36,587 bases of DNA, from NCBI GenBank assembly GCA_028290305.1, contig JAQGKC010000049.1:1-36587 (forward strand). Reading direction: 5' to 3'. Of the stretch, positions 8,327 through 15,673 are shown in pieces. The position numbers and the translations under genes are program-made. Positions within the stretch are counted from its first letter, which is position 1, and each line of letters begins with the position of its first letter. The notes beneath the pieces were generated by a model, which saw only the letters and a list, made by a program, of their open reading frames with translations, did not search any database and had not been told where the DNA came from. Origin of the DNA: Bradyrhizobium sp. GTDB taxonomy: Bacteria > Pseudomonadota > Alphaproteobacteria > Rhizobiales > Xanthobacteraceae.

Positions 8327-9199
8327 ATGGATACGATTCCGCTCCTCATTTTTCAGTGCCTGAACGGGGTCGTCTGGGGCCTGATCTTCGCGATGATCGT
8401 GCTGGGTCTCAGTCTCACCTTCGGGCTGATGAACCTGATGAACGTCGCGCACGGTTCCTTTTACATGCTCGGCGCCATGCTGACCGCGAGCTTTGTCAGC
8501 GTCCACGGCATGAACTTCGTCCTCGGCGTCGTCCTGTCGGTGGCGATCGTCACAATGATGGGGATCGTCATCAACCGCCTGGTTCTGGACCGGGTGGTCG
8601 GCGCTGAGCCGTTGATCGGCCTGCTGGCGACGGCAGGGCTGCTGTTGCTGATCGACAGCTTCGCGCTCGCCTTCTTCGGATCGGCCTCGATTTCGGTCGA
8701 CGATCCGATATCCGCTTCGCTCGAGATCTTTGGGACGTTTTATCCGGTCTACCGACTGGTCGTTGCCGGCATCGCAATTGTCGCAATCACGGGCGTGTTT
8801 TGTTTCCTGCGCTTCACGCGTCAGGGGCTGTGGATGCGCGCCGTGCCGGAATCGCGTGATCTCTCATTGATCGCCGGCGTTTCGCCGCGGCGCGTCAACC
8901 GTACCACGATTATTCTCGGCAGCCTCCTTGCCGCATTGGCTGGCGCGCTGGTGACGCCGATCGCAAGCGCACAGTTCCAGATGGGGCTCGCCATCCTCGG
9001 CACCGGCTTCATCGTGGTGGTGGTGGGCGGTGCCCGGAATCTGCTCGGCACGGTGGCCGTCGCGATCGCGCTCGGTGTGATGCGAGGCATCGCTGCGACC
9101 TTTGTCGCGCCGACCGAAGCGGAGGTGATATCGCTCGTCGCGCTTCTGCCGTTGCTGGTCGTCTGGCCGAACGGGATCTTCGGAGGACGGCATGCGTAG
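8327..9199 (+). CDS. Branched-chain amino acid-type ABC permease (LivH-like)
   Basis: Inner-membrane permease of 290 residues with the LivH pattern: an N-terminal FQCLNGVVWGLIFAMIVLGL segment, FGLMNLMNVAHGSFYMLGA (the family's GLMNFAHG-like motif) and repeated hydrophobic spans to the C-terminus. ATG 8327 follows the oxidoreductase stop by three bases and its 3' end overlaps the LivM-like gene by eight, so the operon is translationally coupled. Together with the next four genes it forms a high-affinity importer of the Liv/Hep class. Such importers often carry compounds other than branched amino acids, including urea, amides and aromatic acids. Confidence 0.9.
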   Translation: MDTIPLLIFQCLNGVVWGLIFAMIVLGLSLTFGLMNLMNVAHGSFYMLGAMLTASFVSVHGMNFVLGVVLSVAIVTMMGIVINRLVLDRVVGAEPLIGLLATAGLLLLIDSFALAFFGSASISVDDPISASLEIFGTFYPVYRLVVAGIAIVAITGVFCFLRFTRQGLWMRAVPESRDLSLIAGVSPRRVNRTTIILGSLLAALAGALVTPIASAQFQMGLAILGTGFIVVVVGGARNLLGTVAVAIALGVMRGIAATFVAPTEAEVISLVALLPLLVVWPNGIFGGRHA

Positions 9200-10220
9200 G
9201 CATTCTCTGTTCGGCCATCTGGGCGCCGCGGTCGGCGTTCTGTTCCTCATCGCGCTCGCGCTGCTTCCTCTCGTTTCAGGCCGCTACGTCGTCTTCGTCG
9301 CCGCACAGATGTTGGCGTTTCTCTACATCGCGCTGGCACTGGAGATCAGCCACAGTTTTGGTCGCGTATTGTCGTTCTGTACCGGCAGTTTCTTCGCGCT
9401 CGGCGCCTACTGCGCCTTCTATCTCTGCCAGCAGGTGACGTCGGAGCTGGTCGTGGTGCTGCTGGGCAGTGCGCTGATCTGCGCGGCCGGGGGGACGCTG
9501 ACCGCAATTGTCGTCGTACGCATGAAGGGGACCCATTCGGCGGTCGTCGGCACGCTCGCGATCGGCGCGATCAGCCTGCTGCTGGCCAATTCGCTTACGA
9601 TCTATACCGCCGGCGAGGACGGGCTGACGCTCAGGCATAAGGTGTCCTTGTTGGGCGCGCCGGCGTCGATCGGCGTCAGCCTTGAGACCTACTACCTCGT
9701 GTTCGTTCCCGCCGCACTCTATCTGCTTGCTTATCTCCTGCTGCGGAGCACGCCGTTCGGAACGGTGATGCGTGCGGTCGGCGAGAACGAGACTCGCAGC
9801 GCGCAGCTCGGCTTCGACGTCGAAACGAGGCGCATCATCATCTTCGCCGTATCCACCGCGATCAGCGGTTTCGGCGGCGCGGCGTATTGCATCCTCATCG
9901 GCCATGTCTCGACGGCTCTGTTCGATCCGCTGCTTTCGCTCAATGCGGTGCTGTGGGCCACCGTCGGCGGTCTCGGTTCTCCGTTCGGCGCGCTGATCGG
10001 GACGATTGTCATTTATCCGGCCGTCGAACTCGCGTCCGGCGTCATCCGCTATGTGGACGCGGTGGTCGGCGCGTTGCTGATCGGGACCGCGCTGCTGTTT
10101 CCGCGCGGCGTGATGGGCCTGCTCGACAGTCTCGTCGAGCCGGATCTGGCCGAGCCTGGCGCCTCTCGGGCGCCGCTGGAAACCAACGATGAAGCTGTCG
10201 CCTTATCAGCGGGAGAGTAG
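9192..10220 (+). CDS. Branched-chain amino acid-type ABC permease (LivM-like)
   Basis: Second permease subunit of the Liv-type importer, 342 residues, with about ten predicted hydrophobic spans. Family signatures include YIALALEISHSFGRVLSFCTG near residues 40-60, the loop AVGENETRSAQLGFDVETRR that contacts the ATPase, and GGLGSPFGALIGTI near residue 260. The ATG lies inside the end of the LivH-like gene. The last 30 residues are acidic and probably cytoplasmic. Assignment to the family is secure; substrate is unknown. Confidence 0.9.
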   Translation: MRRHSLFGHLGAAVGVLFLIALALLPLVSGRYVVFVAAQMLAFLYIALALEISHSFGRVLSFCTGSFFALGAYCAFYLCQQVTSELVVVLLGSALICAAGGTLTAIVVVRMKGTHSAVVGTLAIGAISLLLANSLTIYTAGEDGLTLRHKVSLLGAPASIGVSLETYYLVFVPAALYLLAYLLLRSTPFGTVMRAVGENETRSAQLGFDVETRRIIIFAVSTAISGFGGAAYCILIGHVSTALFDPLLSLNAVLWATVGGLGSPFGALIGTIVIYPAVELASGVIRYVDAVVGALLIGTALLFPRGVMGLLDSLVEPDLAEPGASRAPLETNDEAVALSAGE

Positions 10221-10223
10221 CAG

Positions 10224-11486
10224 ATGAAAAGAAGTGAATTGAGGCCGTCACGCCGTTCCTTCATTGCGGCCGCCGCAGGCGCCGGCCTTGCAGCGGGCCT
10301 TTCGTCCCGGGCCTTCGGAGCCGCCGACGCCTCCAATCCGATCATCCTTGGTATCCAGGGCGACCTCACCGGCGCGCTCGCCCACGACGGCCTGTGGGAG
10401 CAGCGCGCTGTTGTTGCCGCCGCCAACTGGCACAACAAGCGCGGCGGCATCGCCGGCCGGCCGATCAAGGTCGTCAGCGTCGATACCGAAACAAGGACGG
10501 ATGTCGGAATCCGCCGGCTTCAACAATTGATCCAGGAGGATAGCTGCGATTTCGTCGTTGGCTCGGGATCTGGCGGGATCGGTGTCGCCAGTGTGCCGAT
10601 CGCGAAGGAGGCGGGTGTGATCTACCTGCCGCTGTCGCGTACCGACTCGATCACGACCGAAACGGCCAATCCATATCTGTATCGTTTCGTTGCCAACAGT
10701 TCGATCGCCGCGCGGGCGTCGCAGAAATGGATGATCGACAAGATTGGGAAGAAGTGGAGTATCGTGATTTCCGACATCACGTTCGGCCAATCGCAGCGCG
10801 ATGCGTTTACCAAGGCGCTGCAGTCGGTGGGCGGCCAGGTCGTCCAGTCGATCGCGCTGCCGCCAAATGCGTCCGATCCGTTGCCGTTTCTTTTGAAGCT
10901 GGATCGATCCGTGGACGGGATTCTGACTGCGCTGTGGGGCCCGGACTCCGTTCGCGTCTACCCGGCGCTGGTTACGGTTGGGGTTGGGTCCAAGCCGAAA
11001 TTCGCCGTCTCCAGCACAACGAATTTGTTCGATGTTCTGAAGACGGGAAAATCGGTCGACGGGCTCTACTCCTTTGACGAAGTGCCGTGGGAGCTTTCCG
11101 ACTATCCGAACGCGGAGTTGACCAAGGCGGCGTTCACCGAGATCGGCATCGGGCCGACGGGCCGATCGATCGAGGGCGACGACTATGTGATGTTGCCGAG
11201 CGCCGTGGTCTGCTGGGAATATGTGTCCTTCATGAAACGTGCCATTGAGGGCTCGGGCTGGGCCACCCGCGCCGACGGCACCAAGCTCTCCAATTGGGTT
11301 GCGGCAAATCCGGCGATGCCGGCGGGCGAGATGTTTCTGCGGCCCAATCTGGCGGTGCGCGCCGCGGACCAGCAGGCTTTCGCGGATGTCTATATTCTTC
11401 AGGTGCAGTCCGGACATATGCGTGTGGTCGACAGGATCGGCGCCGGAGAGGCCATGTACAATTCGGCAGCGGCCATTGCGCGATGA
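10224..11486 (+). CDS. ABC transporter substrate-binding protein, Liv/urea-amide type, Tat signal
   Basis: Periplasmic type I binding protein of 420 residues. A twin-arginine signal SRRSFIAAAAGAG precedes a hydrophobic segment ending at RAFGAADA, with likely cleavage near residue 33. The mature part begins PIILGIQGDLTGALAHDG and contains RGGIAGRPIKVVSVDTETRT, typical of LivK/FmdD-type proteins (ligand-binding family Peripla_BP_6). ATG 10224 is preceded by GGGAGAG and lies three bases after the LivM-like stop. The stop overlaps the ATP-binding gene in an ATGA junction. Its order permease-permease-binding protein-ATPase-ATPase is a common Liv variant. Ligand unknown. Confidence 0.9.
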   Translation: MKRSELRPSRRSFIAAAAGAGLAAGLSSRAFGAADASNPIILGIQGDLTGALAHDGLWEQRAVVAAANWHNKRGGIAGRPIKVVSVDTETRTDVGIRRLQQLIQEDSCDFVVGSGSGGIGVASVPIAKEAGVIYLPLSRTDSITTETANPYLYRFVANSSIAARASQKWMIDKIGKKWSIVISDITFGQSQRDAFTKALQSVGGQVVQSIALPPNASDPLPFLLKLDRSVDGILTALWGPDSVRVYPALVTVGVGSKPKFAVSSTTNLFDVLKTGKSVDGLYSFDEVPWELSDYPNAELTKAAFTEIGIGPTGRSIEGDDYVMLPSAVVCWEYVSFMKRAIEGSGWATRADGTKLSNWVAANPAMPAGEMFLRPNLAVRAADQQAFADVYILQVQSGHMRVVDRIGAGEAMYNSAAAIAR

Positions 11487-12235
11487 ACGACGGTACGGCG
11501 CTTCTGGCGGTTCACGACGTCAGGAAGAGTTTCGGCAACCACGAAGTTCTGAAAGGCGTTACGACGTCGATCGGGGCCGGCGAAGTGCGGGCGGTCATCG
11601 GTCCCAATGGCGCCGGAAAAACAACCTTCATCAATGTCGTGACAGGCATCTATGCGCCGTCATCGGGGCGGGTTTCGCTTGCCGGAAAGGACATCTCCCG
11701 GGCGGCGCCGCATCGTATCGTCAGGGAAGGGATGGCAAGGACATACCAGATCGCGAGCCTGTATCCGTCGCTCACCGTTGCCGAGAACATCGTGGTGGCT
11801 TGTCACGCTGCGTCAAAATTCTCAAAAGCGAAACTGGCCGCGATCCCGCTCGGAGAGCACCGTGACCGGATGCTCGAATTGTTCAACCTCACGCGTCTTC
11901 GCGACAGACAGGTCGCCGAGATTTCCCACGGGGATCACCGGCTGGTCGAACTGGCAGTTACGGCGTCGCTGCGGCCGCGGCTCATGCTACTGGATGAGCC
12001 GACCGCGGGAATGAGTCCCGCGGAGACGCAACACTTCATCGCCCTCATCAATACCAGGTTGAGATCGAGCTGCGCCATCATGCTCGTCGAGCACGATATG
12101 AAGGTCGTCATGGGAACCGCCGATACCATCACGGTCCTCGCCAGCGGCGCGGTGCTTGCGGAAGGCGCACCGGACAGCATCAGGAGCAATGCGAAGGTGC
12201 AGGAGGCTTATCTTGGCAGCGCTTTCGCTCACTGA
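11483..12235 (+). CDS. Liv-type ABC transporter ATP-binding protein (LivG-like)
   Basis: Cytoplasmic ATPase of 250 residues. Motifs are Walker A GPNGAGKTT, Walker B LMLLDEPTAGM and H-loop IMLVEHDMKVVM. The signature region reads ISHGDHRLVELA, a LivG-type variant of LSGGQ. A LivG-style C-terminal tail (GAVLAEGAPDSIRSNAKVQEAYLG) is present. ATG 11483 overlaps the preceding stop by four bases; an in-frame upstream extension inside the previous gene is rejected. The end overlaps the LivF-like gene by 23 bases. Confidence 0.92.
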   Translation: MNDGTALLAVHDVRKSFGNHEVLKGVTTSIGAGEVRAVIGPNGAGKTTFINVVTGIYAPSSGRVSLAGKDISRAAPHRIVREGMARTYQIASLYPSLTVAENIVVACHAASKFSKAKLAAIPLGEHRDRMLELFNLTRLRDRQVAEISHGDHRLVELAVTASLRPRLMLLDEPTAGMSPAETQHFIALINTRLRSSCAIMLVEHDMKVVMGTADTITVLASGAVLAEGAPDSIRSNAKVQEAYLGSAFAH

Positions 12236-12914
12236 TCTGCACGCCTATTACGGCAAGGCGCATGTCCTCCAGGGCGTTTCCATCGCGGTCGGAGCCGGCG
12301 CCGTGGTCGGTCTGTTCGGACGAAACGGTGTCGGCAAGACGACCCTGTTGCAATCGGCGATGGGCCTCGGTCCCAGGGTTGTCGGCCGCGTCATTCTCGA
12401 TGGCGAGGATTTCACCGATATCTCGGCCGACCGTCGCGTGCGTCGCGGTCTCGGTTACATGCCGCAGGGCGTACGTGTGTTTCGCGAGCTGACGGTTGAA
12501 GAGAATTACAGGGTCGCCGCCTATTCCGTGCCGAAGGCACGCGAACTCGACGAGATCGTCGCCATGGTGCCTGAGCTGGCGGGGCTGCTGACCCGGAAGG
12601 CCGGTCGGCTGAGCGGTGGTCAGCAGCAGCTGGTTTCGCTGATGCGGAGTTTGGCCACGAACTGCCGCTTCCTGATGATGGATGAGCCGACGGAGGGGTT
12701 GATGCCCGCGATGGTCGAGCGGATTGCGGAGGTGACGAAGCGGCTGGCCTCGGCGGGTTACGGCGTGCTCCTGGTCGAACAAAGCCTGCTGCTTGGCGAG
12801 GCCGTCTGCGATCATATTCATCTCATGGAGAAAGGGCGCATCGTTCATTCCGGCAGCTTCGAGGCATTGTCGTCATCCGGCGCCATCGCGGAAACGCTTG
12901 GACTGACTCACTAG
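12213..12914 (+). CDS. Liv-type ABC transporter ATP-binding protein (LivF-like)
   Basis: Second ATPase of the Liv-type importer, 233 residues. Walker A is FGRNGVGKTT, signature LSGGQQQLVSL, Walker B FLMMDEPTEGL and H-loop VLLVEQS, all of the LivF type. The start is a TTG at 12213: a full AGGAGG at 12201-12206 lies six bases upstream, and the protein then begins MAALSLTDLHAYYGK as expected for LivF. The longer frame from 12156 lies inside the LivG-like gene. This is the last gene of the operon that begins at 6122. Confidence 0.9.
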   Translation: MAALSLTDLHAYYGKAHVLQGVSIAVGAGAVVGLFGRNGVGKTTLLQSAMGLGPRVVGRVILDGEDFTDISADRRVRRGLGYMPQGVRVFRELTVEENYRVAAYSVPKARELDEIVAMVPELAGLLTRKAGRLSGGQQQLVSLMRSLATNCRFLMMDEPTEGLMPAMVERIAEVTKRLASAGYGVLLVEQSLLLGEAVCDHIHLMEKGRIVHSGSFEALSSSGAIAETLGLTH

Positions 12915-12984
12915 CGCGTCGGCCGTAAAAGCGGGTACCGGTTTTCGCTGGCGACAAACGCGAAGCCGAAATCATGCTCGAGCA
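12913..12984. repeat. Degenerate GGTACC-centred intergenic repeat
   Basis: The segment AAAGCGGGTACCGGTTTTCG (about 12928-12947), followed by a GCGAA-rich spacer and ATCATGCTC, resembles a short interspersed element common between genes in Bradyrhizobium and relatives. The resemblance is from memory and only one copy is present here. The core CGGGTACCGG is a near-perfect dyad and could form a hairpin after the Liv operon. It is a taxonomic hint and a possible mRNA processing site. Confidence 0.45.
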
Positions 12985-12999
12985 ATGGAAAGAACGAAA

Positions 13000-13392
13000 A
13001 TGGAAAAACAGATCATCGACGTCCCGGAATTCGCACGATGGAGCAAATCGTCGACGACACCGGTGTCGTTCGTCGTCAAGGCGAGCGGGATGGTGTTCGT
13101 GTCCGGAATTCCACCTTTGGACCCCGACACGGGAACGTTCTCCGTCCAGGACGTTGCGGCCCAAACGCGCCGGGTGATGGAGAACATCGGGCTTTGCCTC
13201 GCGGCTGCCGGCTCGTCATTTGAGAAAGTCGTGCGCTGCACGGTGTATGTGACCAACGCGGCCTATTTCGCAACGATCAACGAAATCTACGGAAAGTTCT
13301 TCCCGGGCGCGCCGCCCGCACGGACGTTCGTCGTCGTCGGTTCCTGGCCCGCACCCTTCGACGTCGAGATCGAATGCACGGCACTGAATTGA
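13000..13392 (+). CDS. RidA (YjgF/YER057c/UK114) family protein
   Basis: Predicted small trimeric enamine/imine deaminase or related hydrolase of 130 residues. The conserved core is visible: VFVSGIPPLDPDTG, AQTRRVMENIGLCLAAAG, VVRCTVYVTN and the C-terminal PPARTFVVVGSWP with DVEIECTA. Arg108 and Glu124 sit where the active-site residues of deaminating RidA proteins lie. ATG 13000 is preferred because GGAAAG lies just upstream; ATG 12985, in frame, would add five residues. RidA relatives in catabolic clusters (for example RutC) handle unstable nitrogen-containing intermediates, which fits the oxygenase and cysteine hydrolase nearby. It lies 85 bases after the Liv operon and may be a separate transcript. 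Confidence 0.9.
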   Translation: MEKQIIDVPEFARWSKSSTTPVSFVVKASGMVFVSGIPPLDPDTGTFSVQDVAAQTRRVMENIGLCLAAAGSSFEKVVRCTVYVTNAAYFATINEIYGKFFPGAPPARTFVVVGSWPAPFDVEIECTALN

Positions 13393-13604
13393 GGCGGTCG
13401 TGGGCGCCGTTGTCACCGAGTCGTGAACAGAGCAAAGAAACGATCACGATCGGTAGATAGCGCGAGGTATCCAAATGCTTGCCGGGCTCCTTCAAATCAT
13501 GGATAAATCAAGCTTTCGGGAGGCGCATTCCGACCGCCCGGCCAATTCGTAATCGAGCGCGCCTGGGTGGACAAGTGGTCTTGATTGATAAGACAGATCG
13601 AGAG

Positions 13605-14144
13605 ATGCCGAAAGCAAAGAAGGTCGGGAACAAACTGGGCGTCGAAGCTCGCTCCGTCGGGATCAAGGCGCTGGCCGCGGAAGGCGACGAGCGCGCGTTC
13701 CGCGAATTCATGTCCGATATTTTCGCCGCCGCTGCGACCATGCAGACATTGCGCCGTGCGACGGCGAAGCCATTTGGGCTTTCATCCACCGAGCTAGCGG
13801 TGATGATGGCGGTCGTGAAACTCAATTCCAGCCCCAGCATCAGGCGAATTGCCGATCATCTCCACGTGTCCGCATCCAATGTCACCGCGGACGTGGGCAA
13901 GCTGGTGAAGGCGAGGCTGCTCATAAAACTTCCTGATTCTGAAGATGCGCGCGCCATCAAGGTGGCGGTCACAGATAAGGGGGCGAAGTTGATCCGGGAT
14001 ATAGCGCCTGCACTCCGTGCAGTGAACGACAGGCTTTTTGCCAACATGTCGAGGAGCGATATGGCGATCCTGACGCGCCTGCTCAGGCAGATTATCGTTG
14101 AAGGCGGCAGGCTGGCGCAGACCGACAGGCCGAGCAACAGCTAG
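13605..14144 (+). CDS. MarR-family transcriptional regulator
   Basis: Predicted dimeric winged-helix regulator of 179 residues. The centre reads FGLSSTELAVMMAVVKLN, then SIRRIADHLHVSASNVTADVGKLVKARLLIK as the helix-turn-helix, and PDSEDARAIKVAVTDKGAKLI as the wing, closely following the MarR pattern. ATG 13605 is chosen; the open frame extends upstream to 13479 but those residues are low-complexity and basic. The N-terminal 25 residues are lysine-rich. As the only regulator inside the catabolic block it is the best candidate for controlling the 90-14947 genes, perhaps through the palindromes at 5926 and 6069. MarR proteins often respond to aromatic or phenolic ligands. Confidence 0.85.
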   Translation: MPKAKKVGNKLGVEARSVGIKALAAEGDERAFREFMSDIFAAAATMQTLRRATAKPFGLSSTELAVMMAVVKLNSSPSIRRIADHLHVSASNVTADVGKLVKARLLIKLPDSEDARAIKVAVTDKGAKLIRDIAPALRAVNDRLFANMSRSDMAILTRLLRQIIVEGGRLAQTDRPSNS

Positions 14145-14356
14145 TTGGCAAGGTCGGCCGACGGGCACTGGTGAAGGAGACTGCGTCGTCGGCGCGGGAA
14201 CGCCTGCGGAAGTTGCAAAACACGCGACAAGCCGAACTGCTCGCTATCTCGCGCGTTACAGGAGAATAGCCGGTATCGAGGCCGTGAGCTTGGCGATGGC
14301 AGTGCGGATGTTTCGGCCCACTGCGAGTTACTGTACGCTGGATTTCGGAATAAACG

Positions 14357-14947
14357 ATGCAGGAAATCGTTCGCGCCGCTCATCTCTGCGTTGATATGCA
14401 GAACATCTTTGCAGCGGGCGGTCTTTGGCAAACGCCATGGATGGAACGGGTGCTACCGACGATCGAAGCGGTTGTGGCCCGTTACCGCGAGCGCACCATC
14501 TTGTCGCGCTTCATCACTCCGCAGCGTCCGGAAGATAGGCCGGGCCGGTGGGAGCACTATTTTAGGCGGTGGGAGCAGGCCACCCGCCAGAACCTTCGCG
14601 GCGACGAGCTGGATCTCGTTCCGGCGATAGCGCGGTACGCGCCGCCGGCCCTGATCGTAGATAAGCCGTTCTATTCCGCATTCATGCAATCCAGGCTCTA
14701 TGATTTGCTGATTGGAAAAGGAGTCGATACCGTTGTGGTGACAGGCGCTGAGACTGACGTTTGCGTGCTTGCAACTGTGCTCAGCGCCGTCGATCTCGGT
14801 TTTCGGGTCGTGATTGTCGAAGACGCGCTTTGCAGTTCCTCGGACGAAGGCCACGATGCCCTGATGACGATGTATCAAACGCGGTTGCACGAACAGATTG
14901 ACGTTCTCAAAGCGGAAGAACTCTTCGACCTCTGGCGGCCGGAGTGA
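14357..14947 (+). CDS. Isochorismatase-family cysteine hydrolase
   Basis: Predicted cytoplasmic hydrolase of 196 residues. The catalytic triad of the family is present: Asp13 in VDMQN, Lys103 in VDKPFYSAF and Cys136 in TDVCVLAT, followed by a strand VVIVEDALCSSSDEGHDALM typical of nicotinamidase-like enzymes. Members hydrolyse amides such as N-carbamoyl compounds, nicotinamide or ureidoacrylate (RutB). Next to a RidA protein and in the same block as a flavin monooxygenase, an amidase step in degradation of a nitrogen compound is the likely role. No strong ribosome site is seen before ATG 14357; GCAGG lies within the first codons only. Substrate unknown. Confidence 0.88.
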   Translation: MQEIVRAAHLCVDMQNIFAAGGLWQTPWMERVLPTIEAVVARYRERTILSRFITPQRPEDRPGRWEHYFRRWEQATRQNLRGDELDLVPAIARYAPPALIVDKPFYSAFMQSRLYDLLIGKGVDTVVVTGAETDVCVLATVLSAVDLGFRVVIVEDALCSSSDEGHDALMTMYQTRLHEQIDVLKAEELFDLWRPE

Positions 14948-15673
14948 AGAGGAACAGACGCGACGAAGGAACGTTTTGAGTAGGGCGACGATCGCGTGGG
15001 CGTTCGATGCGCAATAATGGCGACTGCCATGATCTGCTGCCTGCCGTCTGACTGACAATGTTCGAGCCGTGTGAGCCGTCCCGCTGCAGAGGACAACGAG
15101 GCGACGCCTTCCCCTGTTCGATCAGACATTCGCCCTGTTTAACAGGGCAACGGCTGCGGCCAAAACGGCCTCGCTGGTCGGCATCAGCCAAGGCCATTCG
15201 GGCAGACAATTCGGCTACCAGAGGCGCGCGTTCGCAGGGCACAAATGTTACCCAACTCGACCGGAGGTCGCCTTGTGCTGCCCTCCGGCAGTTGCCGTAT
15301 GGTCGCTCGACCTAGCCTTAGCTCGACCCAAGCCTTAGCTCGACCCAAGTCTTAGCTCGACCCAGGTCACCAAGAGCGCCCGGATGCTGCCAGTCTTTGT
15401 CGCGGCCAGTTCACGGCGGTCAAGGGCTACCTGGCGAAACTCCCCGGCCGGATTCTATATATCGAAAGCTGGCGCAGCATTTTCTCATAGCCCCCCGTTA
15501 CCACAAGCGGATGGGAGACGAATGGTTCCACTCCCATCAGTAAGGACCGGTTTGCGAGCCCGAGTTGAATTTTCCCAAAGGATTCCTTGACTTGTGCCAC
15601 TATCGCCCGGAGGGTGGACCCTAGACCGCTACGAGATCGTTAGCCAGAAGTACAAGATCAAGATCGACGCCAA
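14948..15673. other. Gene-poor intergenic region
   Basis: 726 bases without a convincing gene. Short open frames on both strands lack ribosome sites and recognisable protein character. The region includes the 17-bp tandem repeat at 15305-15369 and an AT-richer patch near 15450-15490. It separates the catabolic block from the signalling gene and probably carries that gene's promoter, though I could not assign one. Confidence 0.6.
15305..15369. repeat. Tandem repeat, four copies of a 16-17 bp unit
   Basis: The unit GCTCGACCCAAGCCTTA occurs at 15321-15337, with near-copies at 15305-15320 (16 bp, one base shorter), 15338-15354 (one substitution) and a partial, diverged copy at 15355-15369. It is non-coding, about 300 bases upstream of the CheB/CheR kinase gene. 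The imperfect copies suggest an old expansion rather than a recent one. Confidence 0.8.

Noticed and set aside
6958..8607. 549-codon + strand frame
   Set aside because: Shifted shadow of the molybdenum oxidoreductase and LivH-like genes, Arg-rich without domain character.
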